Shown: positions 1 to 6,911, counted from the first letter of the stretch. The stretch is DNA of 7,492 nt from an uncultured Pseudomonadales bacterium (GCA_947258895.1 CAMYKE010000056.1:3894-11385); one strand, 5' to 3'. Notes: generated by a model from the letters alone, not told the origin. Program-made: numbers and translations.

Positions 1-2430
1 GATGCCAATCCCCTGGTCCGCCACCTGGCAGCGTATTTTACCTGCAGTCGCCACCAACCGCACCTGGACCTGCGTTTGTGCAGCGCTGTATTTGATTGCG
101 TTAGTCAGCAAATTGGCCACCGCCCGCTCGAGCAGGTCACTGTGCCCCATTATCCAGGCGTCCTCCTCGCAATAGTCCTGCTGCAACTGGATGTTCTTTG
201 CGGCCGCCGCGTGGTAAACCTGCGCCACAGCGTTTTCGACAACTGCGTGCATGTCCGTGGGCTCGAAGGCGATCATTTCAGTAGCCTCGGCCCGTGCCAA
301 CTGGAGAAAACTCTCCGCGAACCGCAAATTAGTGTTTGCGTAGCGTTCGATCGTATCCAGTAACTCCGGATCCTGCGCCTTTTGCTTATCGGCACGGGCA
401 CCCTCGATCAATGCCAGGATAGACACCAGTGGCGACCGCAGGTCATGGGAGAGAAAGTTGAGCGTCTCGGTGCGGGCCTGCTCGTATTCCTTGAGAACAC
501 TGATATCGGTGATGACAAACATGATCAAATGTTCGCGCGCCTCACTATTGAGCGCATGTACCTGGCATAACACATTCGTTCCCGAGGGCGCAATCGCCTC
601 GCATTGCGCCGCCTTACCCCCGAGGTATACGGGTCGCAAAATATCCTCCCATTGATCACCCGCAACCGGTTGCAGTTGCGCGACCACATCAAAAATGTTG
701 GTATCACCGGCGTCCTCGTTGCCATGTAACAGGCCACGAAATTGCAGGTTTTCAAACAGCAGCCGCCCGCTGCGGTCGGTGATGGCAATGCCGTCTGCCA
801 TACGCGACAGGCTGCGCTGCGCCAGGTGACTGATTTCTCGAAACCTGAGGTTTGCCCTTTTCAACCTGAGGATAGCGTCGGTCACCGCCTCTGGCGCCCT
901 GGGGAGCGCCGGTTCCGGCGGCCTCTTGAAATTGCTGACCAGGCTGTCAAGGAGAAGATACGCGCGTGGATCTGCATCGGTGCCGCTTTGCCAGGTAAGC
1001 CGGATTTGGTAACCATCGCCATTGATCTGGATAGAAATAAAGGAGTCCGCACCTTGATGATGCCACTCATCCGCATCCGGCACTTCATTTTGCGGCCGGT
1101 TTTGCGAGACACCCCAACTGACCAGCTTCGCGCCATTGCACGACACCGACCACCCGCTCAGGGGCAAGATCCGGACCAGGAAATGCAATCCTGCGTAAAT
1201 CTCATCGATGTCCTTGGGACGCTGTAAAAAGGAGCGCTCCCGGGACAGGTTACGCAATTCGCCGCGCAGGTAACGCAGCGCCTGCTGCAATCGACTGAGG
1301 CTCCACAGTAAATAGCTGAGCAGAAATGAGACACTCAGCACCGTCGGCGCTACCCAGGCGCCGGTATAGTATGGAGCCACCAGTGCGAGGCAATTTATAC
1401 CGATAATTCCGCTCGCTACAAACACCATAAGCTGGCGTGGCGCCATAAAGGCGCAAATCAGCGCGATCAGGAAGGCGGCGCAGACATTGATCAGCAGTTG
1501 CCACTCGCTGGCCAGCGGACGGATGAAACCGCTTGACCGAAGTGCGTGGTAAATCGTCGCATTCAACTCCACGCCACTAAGCAACCCGACATCGGAGCTG
1601 GTCGGGGTCACCACGCGATCACCGAGACCGACGGCTGTGGCACCCACAAAGACAATCTTGTTATTGAGTATTGCGTCGGGAACCCGGCCCTGCAGAATCT
1701 CGTGGTAGGATACCGTTGGCAGGGCGTTGTCCCGGCCAAAGAACGGGATCAGGTTACGAAAATTGCGTCGCACCGCGAGCGGATCCTCCGGCTTCGCTGC
1801 AACCCGCTGTCCGGGCAGCGGCTCTGCGAGCGGATCGCCGACAAACTCCGCCAGGACGACACTCAAGTGTGGCCAATATGGCTCGCCAATTCCCTCTCGC
1901 AGGAACACCGCGCGACAGACTCCATCCGCATCGATCTCGTAGTGTGCATGACCCAAAGCGACGGCGGCGGCGCTGATACTCGGGATAGGCAACACCTCCA
2001 GCAATTGTCCGCGCCGCTGGAGTTGGCTGATATGGACGGGCAGTATCACATTGCCGGCACGCTCGATGGCCGCGGCCAGGACCGCGTCCACATCGTTTGC
2101 CGACGGCTGCGGGTCGGCAAACACGATATCCATCACGACCGCCTTAACCCCAGCCTGCGCCAGGGTATCGAGCAGCCGTGCATGCCACTCCCGCGACCAG
2201 GGCCAACGACCCAGTTCGCGAATACTGGCTTCATCAATAGCTACAATCAGGAGATCGTCCGGCGGCAAGCGCCGGGCAAGCCGCTGGCCCGCATCATAAA
2301 GCAACTGGTCCACCGGCAGCACCACCAGCGTGGTCGTCATTATTGCGCTTGCGAGCCCGACCAGCACGGCAATCTGAACGCGACGCGTTACAGCAAAAAA
2401 TATTTTCCTGACCGCATCCGCCTCACGCAT
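1..2430 (-). CDS. CHASE2-domain sensor histidine kinase, C-terminus beyond window
   Basis: Membrane sensor kinase of a two-component system. The minus-strand frame stays open from the ATG at 2430 to the window edge, giving 810 residues. A first membrane segment lies at about residues 18-38, followed by a periplasmic CHASE2 domain at about 41-300 (VDQLLYDAGQRL, IVAIDEASI and VFVGATAVGLGD are typical). Three closely spaced membrane helices follow (about 311-330, 333-352, 358-376), as is usual after CHASE2. Then come a helical linker (377-403), a GAF-like segment (about 408-508), a PAS-like domain (about 535-645, MADGIAITDRSGRLLFEN) and HisKA with the phosphoacceptor in NFLSHDLRSPLVS (His662). 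The ATPase domain shows its N box (NLLTNAIKYS, 773-782) and G1 box (DQGIGI, 805-810), where the window ends. An in-frame TAG upstream leaves this ATG as the only start. It follows the FecR-like gene by 48 nt and probably phosphorylates the regulator encoded at 3911-4597; that pairing is inferred from position. Confidence 0.95.
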   Translation of the reverse strand, partial: MREADAVRKIFFAVTRRVQIAVLVGLASAIMTTTLVVLPVDQLLYDAGQRLARRLPPDDLLIVAIDEASIRELGRWPWSREWHARLLDTLAQAGVKAVVMDIVFADPQPSANDVDAVLAAAIERAGNVILPVHISQLQRRGQLLEVLPIPSISAAAVALGHAHYEIDADGVCRAVFLREGIGEPYWPHLSVVLAEFVGDPLAEPLPGQRVAAKPEDPLAVRRNFRNLIPFFGRDNALPTVSYHEILQGRVPDAILNNKIVFVGATAVGLGDRVVTPTSSDVGLLSGVELNATIYHALRSSGFIRPLASEWQLLINVCAAFLIALICAFMAPRQLMVFVASGIIGINCLALVAPYYTGAWVAPTVLSVSFLLSYLLWSLSRLQQALRYLRGELRNLSRERSFLQRPKDIDEIYAGLHFLVRILPLSGWSVSCNGAKLVSWGVSQNRPQNEVPDADEWHHQGADSFISIQINGDGYQIRLTWQSGTDADPRAYLLLDSLVSNFKRPPEPALPRAPEAVTDAILRLKRANLRFREISHLAQRSLSRMADGIAITDRSGRLLFENLQFRGLLHGNEDAGDTNIFDVVAQLQPVAGDQWEDILRPVYLGGKAAQCEAIAPSGTNVLCQVHALNSEAREHLIMFVITDISVLKEYEQARTETLNFLSHDLRSPLVSILALIEGARADKQKAQDPELLDTIERYANTNLRFAESFLQLARAEATEMIAFEPTDMHAVVENAVAQVYHAAAAKNIQLQQDYCEEDAWIMGHSDLLERAVANLLTNAIKYSAAQTQVQVRLVATAGKIRCQVADQGIGI

Positions 2431-2433
2431 AGG

Positions 2434-2440
2434 CCTCCCT
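2434..2440 (-). promoter_or_regulatory. Ribosome binding site of the CHASE2 kinase gene
   Basis: The minus strand reads AGGGAGG three nucleotides before the ATG at 2430. It is a purine-rich Shine-Dalgarno match with a rather short spacer. It supports the start, which is in any case the only one available after the in-frame stop. Confidence 0.6.
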
Positions 2441-2478
2441 TGGCGGGGCCAGATCCTGACAGCCCACTATGGCGATTT

Positions 2479-3906
2479 TTACAACAGGATCAGGGTAACG
2501 AGAACGATATATCCGCCGATAATCCAGGCCGTATAATCCGTGTCCGGCTGCCACTCGATCGTGTTTCCAGGCTCACTGCGGTGCGCGTCGGCATAAAGCG
2601 CCGACACCCGCACATAAACAGGCGTCCGGGACTTGTAGGTGATAGCAGGGCTCACAGTCTGCCGCGTCGCGATTACCTCGGTAAAGTCCGGATCACCGGC
2701 AAATTCAACCAGGTAACCTTCGGCAGACGCGATCGCCGCCCAGTTCAATTGCATGGTAGTTCGTGAAAGTGCGGTCATGCTCGTCGGTGTCAGCTCTGGT
2801 ATCGGCAGCGGCGTGATCACGCTCAAGGTTCGCTCGGCTTCCAGGCCCTGCAAGCCAATCTCGTCGACACCCCGCGCTCGCAGGCGATATTCGCCATCGG
2901 CGAGCGACTCGAAAACCAGTTCATGGCGCTCGACGCGCCGGGTTTCGATCAACCCGTCAGCATCCAACAGGTCAACCAGGTAATATTCTGCCCCGGGCAG
3001 AGCATCCCAGCCGACGCGAACAGGTACGGTGAGCGGGGCACCCGGATCACCCTGCCACGTCGGTGCCGGCAGCAACTCGCGGGGTGGAGGTATTGGCTTG
3101 CCCGCCTCATTGCGCACCCCGAAGCCCTCGTTTATGGTCTGCTCGGAGGCTGCGCTCGGGTCCGCCACCGCCACCGTTCCTGCGAGCACTTCACTGCGCA
3201 TGACCGCGGAACTTTCGCTCGCGACCCGCACGCGGAACTCGGTGCCTCGAACTGCCGCAACGCCCGCCGGGGTTTTGATGTTGAAGCGTGTAGCTCCCGC
3301 GGGTTGGGGCGTCACCCTGTTGGTGGTCGATCCGCGCTTGAGAATCAGGAGTGTATCGACGAAGCGTTTGTGTCCCTTGCTTGAAATGCGGTCGAAGGTG
3401 ACATCGCTGTCGGGGAGAATGACCATTTGCGAACCATCGCCAAATTCAACGCGAACGTTACCCTCTCCGGTTACGATTCGATCGCCCATGAAGATCCTGC
3501 GGTCCGCAGGTAGCGGCTGCAGCGAGACCCCGGCGGACGTGAGCCCGGCAACACCCGGAGTCAGGCCCGCTTTTTGCCACGGCAGCTTTGCGCCGATCGC
3601 GGCCGGGAGATACTTCACTTCACCACGCGAATAGACCACGAGCGCCGGCTGCGGTGCATTCTTAAGCCACGCATAGGGGATTTGAATTACGCTACCCGGC
3701 GCAATCACGTCACCTCTCGCTACCTTGTTGTACTCAGCCAGTTCGATATAGCACAAGCGTCGCTCGACGTAGGTTGAACAGATTTTCCAGAGGCTGTCGT
3801 CGTTGCGCACCGTATAGAACCAGTCCCGCGCCACCAGTTCGCTGCTGGATAGAGCGCCGAACAGCGCAACCAGCAGGGCAATATAGTGTACTGTCCTTGT
3901 TTTCAT
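2479..3906 (-). CDS. Exported LysM-FecR-Fn3-like envelope protein
   Basis: Predicted envelope protein of 475 residues. The chosen ATG at 3906 begins a clean signal peptide (MKTRT, then a hydrophobic run, likely cut after Leu-Val-Ala at 24-26). An ATG 33 nt upstream would overlap the regulator gene and add a polar leader. A LysM module, usually peptidoglycan-binding, lies at about 30-78 (FYTVRNDDSLWKICS through IAPGSVIQIP). A FecR domain covers about 137-245, with GDRIVTGEGNVRVEFGDGS and the hallmark KTPAGVAAVRGTEFRV. Two Fn3-like repeats follow (about 283-365 and 372-453), each with an LxW or VxW strand and a YRLRARG- or VYVRVSAL-type strand. The last 18 residues (458-475) are a hydrophobic helix with no tail. 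Classical FecR proteins are inner-membrane sigma-factor regulators with an N-terminal anti-sigma region; this one lacks that region and has no sigma gene nearby. Its start is 4 nt after the regulator's stop codon and has only a weak ribosome binding site, so translational coupling is likely. Confidence 0.9.
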   Translation of the reverse strand: MKTRTVHYIALLVALFGALSSSELVARDWFYTVRNDDSLWKICSTYVERRLCYIELAEYNKVARGDVIAPGSVIQIPYAWLKNAPQPALVVYSRGEVKYLPAAIGAKLPWQKAGLTPGVAGLTSAGVSLQPLPADRRIFMGDRIVTGEGNVRVEFGDGSQMVILPDSDVTFDRISSKGHKRFVDTLLILKRGSTTNRVTPQPAGATRFNIKTPAGVAAVRGTEFRVRVASESSAVMRSEVLAGTVAVADPSAASEQTINEGFGVRNEAGKPIPPPRELLPAPTWQGDPGAPLTVPVRVGWDALPGAEYYLVDLLDADGLIETRRVERHELVFESLADGEYRLRARGVDEIGLQGLEAERTLSVITPLPIPELTPTSMTALSRTTMQLNWAAIASAEGYLVEFAGDPDFTEVIATRQTVSPAITYKSRTPVYVRVSALYADAHRSEPGNTIEWQPDTDYTAWIIGGYIVLVTLILL

Positions 3907-3910
3907 TGGC

Positions 3911-4597
3911 TTATTGTAATTTTTCCAGTCGATATCCATGTTGATAAATGGTCTTCAGGCAATACCCCATGTCCGGATTAATCCCGAGCTTGCGGCGAAT
4001 GCGACTAATATGCACGTCCACCGTTCGGGTCGTGATGTCTGCACCCAGTCCCCACACCGCTTGCAACAGGTATTCCCGGGAGAGAATTTTCCCCAGGTTT
4101 GCGACGACGAAGGTGGCCAGTTCCATATCCTTGTTGGTCAGCTTTACCAGTTCACCATTTACACGCGCCTGGTGGCTCACCAGATTCAGCTCTATGGGCC
4201 CCAACGTGAGAACTTTGGTCGCCTGCTGGTCCACCCCCGCGCGCCGCAATAGCGCCTTGATTCGTGCCACTAACTCGGCACGCCGCAGCGGCTTGACCAG
4301 GTAATCATCCGCGCCGGCTTCGAGCGCAGCAACGATATCAGATTCGGCATCGCGTTGGGTTGTGAACAGCACCGGGGTGTCCAGGGTTAGCAGCTGCCTG
4401 ATTTGCTGCAACACCTCAACTCCAGTGGTGTCCGGCAATTCCCAGTCGAGAATAACCGCGTCGCACGGCTGCCCCTTGAGCAGCCGGATAAATTCCAGGC
4501 CCGTGTCCGCAGCATGTACGCTATGCCCCTCGCTTTGTAGCCACTCGCAGACCATATCCGCTTGTGGCGCATCGTCTTCCAGTAATCCTATATTCAA
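3911..4597 (-). CDS. OmpR/PhoB-family response regulator (TTG start)
   Basis: DNA-binding output protein of the two-component system, 228 residues, the usual length for the family. The receiver domain (1-118) has the acidic pocket Glu7-Asp8-Asp9, phosphoacceptor Asp51 in VILDWELPD, Thr80, and Lys102 in the DDYLVKP motif. The winged-helix effector domain covers about 130-226, with the recognition helix near 189-204 (TTRTVDVHISRIRRKLG) and the terminal hairpin YQHGYRL. The start is TTG: no ATG, GTG or other TTG lies between it and the upstream in-frame stop, the next in-frame ATG (residue 15) would remove the acidic pocket, and GAGGA sits 7 nt upstream. It is the first gene of the tight regulator/FecR-like/CHASE2-kinase set and is presumably phosphorylated by that kinase. 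Target promoters are unknown. No gene symbol is justified. Confidence 0.95.
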   Translation of the reverse strand: MNIGLLEDDAPQADMVCEWLQSEGHSVHAADTGLEFIRLLKGQPCDAVILDWELPDTTGVEVLQQIRQLLTLDTPVLFTTQRDAESDIVAALEAGADDYLVKPLRRAELVARIKALLRRAGVDQQATKVLTLGPIELNLVSHQARVNGELVKLTNKDMELATFVVANLGKILSREYLLQAVWGLGADITTRTVDVHISRIRRKLGINPDMGYCLKTIYQHGYRLEKLQ

Positions 4598-4604
4598 TCT
4601 TCTG

Positions 4605-4609
4605 TCCTC
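4605..4609 (-). promoter_or_regulatory. Ribosome binding site for the TTG start of the regulator
   Basis: The minus strand reads GAGGA seven nucleotides before the TTG at 4597-4595. This well-placed Shine-Dalgarno match supports the non-ATG start. Confidence 0.65.
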
Positions 4610-4629
4610 GCTATCCTGCGCAATCGATG

Positions 4630-4644
4630 CGGATGAAAAATCCG
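4630..4644 (-). repeat. Small inverted repeat between the DUF853 and regulator genes
   Basis: On the minus strand CGGAT and ATCCG flank a five-base TTTTC loop, one base after the DUF853 stop codon. No T-run follows, so it is a poor intrinsic terminator. It could be a weak attenuator, an mRNA-end structure or chance. Confidence 0.25.
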
Positions 4645-4645
4645 G

Positions 4646-6130
4646 TTAACGCCCGCCCAATAGGGAACCAAGCAGGCCGCGTGCAATACGTCTCCCGAGA
4701 CCGCTTCCCAGGCTGCGTACCACACTTTTCATAAAAGCCTCACCGGCAGATTGCCTGGAACTCCTGCGGCGCGGTGCGTTGCTGCGCTGCCGCCGGGCAG
4801 TCTGATGCTGTTGTTCGCGGTGCTGCTCGGCCCGCTCCTGGTCCGCAACGCGCTGCGCCGCCCGCTCCTGCAACTTTTCGTGGGCAGACACCCGATCTAC
4901 CGGCTGCCGATACTTTTCATACAGGGCGTCGCTGCTGATGATAGTCTGCTGTTTGGACTTTTCCAACGCCCCCATTCGCGAGGCGGGCGGCCGGATCAGG
5001 GTGCGCTGGACAACGGACGGTACACCCTTCTCCTGCAGCACCGACACCAGCGCTTCACCGACTCCCAGCTCACTGATCACCTGCTCCGTATCGAGATCAG
5101 GATTCGGCCGGAATGACTGTGCCGCGACCCTGACCGCCTTGCGTTCCCTGGGTGTGTAGGCGCGCAGTGCATGTTGCACCCGATTACCGAGCTGTGATAA
5201 CACCGAATCGGGAATGTCAGCGGGGCTCTGGGATACAAAATAGATACCCACGCCCTTCGAACGAATCAAACGCACCACCTGCTCGATTTTCTCGAGAAAC
5301 ACTTTGGGTACGCCCTTGAACAGGAGGTGCGCCTCGTCGAAAAAAAACACCATCTTCGGCTTGTCCTGGTCACCAACCTCGGGAAGGTTTTCGAACAATT
5401 CCGCGAGCAGCCACAACAAAAAGGACGTGTAGCTACGGGGATGCTGGATCAACGTCTGAGCATTGAGAATATTTACCACGCCCTCACCTCGCTCATCACA
5501 ACGCATCAGGTCTTCAAGCTGCAGCGCCGGCTCGCCGAAATAGGTATCGCCACCATCACGCTCGATCATCAGCAGGCGCCGCAGGATGGCATTGATGGAA
5601 GCCTTGGAGATAGTGCCATATTCGGCGCTCAACCCTTTGGTATTGGCGGAGAGATAGCTGAGGACCGTTTGCAGATCTTCCATATCCAGCATCAGCAGCC
5701 CTTCATCATCCGCAAATTCGAAGGCCAGCGTCAGGATGCTCTCTTGCGTTTCATTCAAGTCCATCAGGCGCGCCAGCAATTGCGGGCCCATCTCCGAAAT
5801 CGTGGCTCGTACCGGGATGCCCCGGGTGCCAAACAGGTCCCAGAACGTAACCGGGCAACCGCGAAGCGCAAAATCCTCGATGCCGATACTTGAAACGCGT
5901 TCCTCGATTTTCGGATGGGGCGTACCGGGTACGCTCATTCCCGACAGGTCGCCTTTTACATCCGCCAGGAACACCGGTACGCCGGCAGCCGAAAATCCCT
6001 CCGCGAGAATCTGTATGGTGACGGTTTTACCGGTGCCGGTGGCACCGGCGATTAACCCGTGGCGATTGGCATATTTCAGATTCAACGACACCTGTTGCTG
6101 TGCGCCGCCAATCAGTATTCCGGTGGCCAT
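4646..6130 (-). CDS. yjgR: DUF853 (YjgR-like) HerA-family P-loop ATPase
   Basis: Predicted ATPase of the HerA/FtsK-like superfamily, DUF853 branch, 494 residues, close to the length of E. coli YjgR. The Walker A motif GATGTGKT is at residues 29-36, very near the N-terminus as in this family. A conserved block FLADVKGDLSG lies at 54-64. Walker B VFFFDEAHLL is at 261-270 with Asp265-Glu266, and the FVSQSPADIPDSVLSQLGNR motif follows at 298-317. Residues about 415-460 are Glu/Gln/Arg-rich and probably coiled coil. The tail (464-494) is basic and glycine-rich, ending GLLGSLLGGR, which I recall as a common ending in the family. The ATG at 6130 has GGAGA 5 nt upstream. No signal peptide or membrane segment is visible, so it should be cytoplasmic. 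Its physiological role is not established; homology suggests ATP-driven work on nucleic acid or protein. Its stop is 48 nt before the regulator gene, so read-through is possible, but I see no functional link. Confidence 0.93.
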   Translation of the reverse strand: MATGILIGGAQQQVSLNLKYANRHGLIAGATGTGKTVTIQILAEGFSAAGVPVFLADVKGDLSGMSVPGTPHPKIEERVSSIGIEDFALRGCPVTFWDLFGTRGIPVRATISEMGPQLLARLMDLNETQESILTLAFEFADDEGLLMLDMEDLQTVLSYLSANTKGLSAEYGTISKASINAILRRLLMIERDGGDTYFGEPALQLEDLMRCDERGEGVVNILNAQTLIQHPRSYTSFLLWLLAELFENLPEVGDQDKPKMVFFFDEAHLLFKGVPKVFLEKIEQVVRLIRSKGVGIYFVSQSPADIPDSVLSQLGNRVQHALRAYTPRERKAVRVAAQSFRPNPDLDTEQVISELGVGEALVSVLQEKGVPSVVQRTLIRPPASRMGALEKSKQQTIISSDALYEKYRQPVDRVSAHEKLQERAAQRVADQERAEQHREQQHQTARRQRSNAPRRRSSRQSAGEAFMKSVVRSLGSGLGRRIARGLLGSLLGGR

Positions 6131-6135
6131 AATCG

Positions 6136-6140
6136 TCTCC
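6136..6140 (-). promoter_or_regulatory. Ribosome binding site of the DUF853 gene
   Basis: The minus strand reads GGAGA five nucleotides before the ATG at 6130, a strong and well-spaced site that fixes the start. Confidence 0.65.
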
Positions 6141-6144
6141 GAGT

Positions 6145-6160
6145 ATTAACGTTTGTTAAT
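6145..6160. repeat. AT-rich inverted repeat upstream of the DUF853 gene
   Basis: A perfect 6-bp palindrome, ATTAAC-GTTT-GTTAAT, lies 14 to 29 nt upstream of the DUF853 start codon, in a locally AT-rich patch. This is the position of a promoter -10 region or an operator. A weak promoter could be drawn with TTGCGA (6168-6173) as the -35 and the left arm of the repeat as the -10, but the match is poor. Confidence 0.35.
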
Positions 6161-6447
6161 TCAGCTCTCGCAATGGTCGTGTGCACGGTGTCCCGCAACT
6201 CCCCACATGAACCAAACGAGCAGGTCCCGCACCATTTTCCAGTTACCGGGCATTCGCGGCAAGCGCGCTTGCAGAAAACACCCTTTGACAAGCAACAAGG
6301 GGCTGCGCACCAGCCGGCGCCGGGATCGAGACCCTGGCACGCTGCCCGCCACTGCCAATGTACGCCAGTAGTTGCGATCGTTGGCTACGCAGCCCGGCAG
6401 GCATTGCCGTTTATCCGCTTTATTCCCTGGCTGATTACATTGCTTCC

Positions 6448-6480
6448 CTGGTTCACCGAAACTGGCGTGACCAGTACCAG
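6448..6480 (-). terminator. Nested hairpin after the DUF4332 gene, possible weak terminator
   Basis: On the minus strand CTGGT, then ACTGG, a 5-nt loop, CCAGT, an 8-nt bulge and ACCAG form nested 5-bp plus 5-bp stems, starting 18 nt after the DUF4332 stop codon. Only a short TTT follows the inner stem, so termination activity is uncertain. The repeated CTGG words could also be coincidental. Confidence 0.25.
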
Positions 6481-6498
6481 CCCCACGGGTCTGCAACG

Positions 6499-6903
6499 TT
6501 AATAGTTGATCTTGCGCGGCAGGGCCTTGGCGGCCGTCACCCAACCGGCAACCTGGCTGGCAGAAGGCAGTTTTCTGACCAGGTTCTTTGCCTCATTAAC
6601 CTCTGCCATCTTTGCATGCAGGTTCTCGGCATTACGCTGACCCAATTCCGGTACCGTGTCGACGCCGGCACACTCCAACAGATCCGCGTACTGGGCACCG
6701 ATACCCTTCACTCGGGCAAGGTCAGCCCGATTCGCCCATTTCAAAATCAACGTCTGGGAAATACCGCTGTCCGCAATCACTTTTTTACGAGTTGCCGGAG
6801 TGGTGCATTGTTCCAGAAGTTGCTCCTGGGTGGAAATTCCAATCCCTGCCAGCTTGGTGGCATACGCCTTTCCGATTCCTTCTACTTCAACTATTCGTGT
6901 CAT
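6499..6903 (-). CDS. DUF4332 helix-hairpin-helix protein
   Basis: Small soluble protein of 134 residues with two helix-hairpin-helix modules: VEGIGKAYATKLAGIGI at about 7-23 and VKGIGAQYADLLECAGV at about 65-81. Each carries the GIG hairpin that in known families contacts the DNA backbone. This arrangement and length match DUF4332 proteins, whose cellular role is not established; DNA binding is inferred from the fold. The C-terminal part (about 88-134) is helical and charged, with no signal peptide or membrane segment. The start at 6903 is preferred because GGAG lies 8 nt upstream. An in-frame ATG at 6924 would add seven residues, but it would put that ribosome binding site inside the coding region, and the family motif begins directly after MTRIVEV. 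The gene lies 189 nt downstream of the P-type ATPase gene in the same direction, with no obvious functional link. Confidence 0.87.
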   Translation of the reverse strand: MTRIVEVEGIGKAYATKLAGIGISTQEQLLEQCTTPATRKKVIADSGISQTLILKWANRADLARVKGIGAQYADLLECAGVDTVPELGQRNAENLHAKMAEVNEAKNLVRKLPSASQVAGWVTAAKALPRKINY

Positions 6904-6911
6904 GATTTTTG

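Larger units (their letters stand above)
6131..6498. other. 368 bp stretch with no supportable gene
   Basis: This gap lies between the DUF853 start and the DUF4332 stop. A minus-strand frame is open from inside the DUF4332 gene to 6161, and plus-strand frames are open across 6059-6502 and from 6358 on. None has a convincing start with a ribosome binding site, and no protein is one I recognise. No tRNA-like fold was found. What can be seen is the AT-rich inverted repeat at 6145-6160, a GC palindrome CCGGCGCCGG at 6314-6323, and a nested hairpin at 6448-6480. It may hold the DUF853 promoter, a long leader, or a decayed gene. Confidence 0.5.

Noticed and set aside
742..1227. 161-codon plus-strand open frame
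   Set aside because: It is antisense to the linker and PAS region of the histidine kinase, with no ribosome binding site or recognisable domain.
1546..2766. Long 406-codon plus-strand open frame
   Set aside because: It lies antisense to the CHASE2 domain region and the end of the FecR-like gene. The minus strand encodes a continuous recognisable kinase, and this translation is rich in His, Arg and Gln with no known domain, as expected for a shadow frame in GC-rich DNA.
2923..3634. Overlapping plus-strand frames of 153 and 201 codons
   Set aside because: Both are antisense to the FecR and Fn3-like coding region, whose minus-strand protein has clear domains; the plus-strand products have none.
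3907..3939. Upstream ATG at 3939 as the start of the FecR-like protein
   Set aside because: It would add a polar leader in front of a textbook signal peptide and overlap the regulator gene by 29 nt; the ATG at 3906 is better.
5327..5893. 188-codon plus-strand open frame
   Set aside because: It is antisense to the DUF853 ATPase core, where the minus strand carries conserved family motifs up to Walker B. It is a shadow.
6314..6323. CCGGCGCCGG palindrome
   Set aside because: A 10-bp GC palindrome is expected by chance in DNA of this composition, and nothing around it suggests a terminator or a site.
6161..6544. 127-codon minus-strand open frame
   Set aside because: Its ATG lies inside the DUF4332 gene in another frame, it has no ribosome binding site, and the product is Arg/Gly-rich without a recognisable domain. 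It is kept only as part of the unresolved gap.
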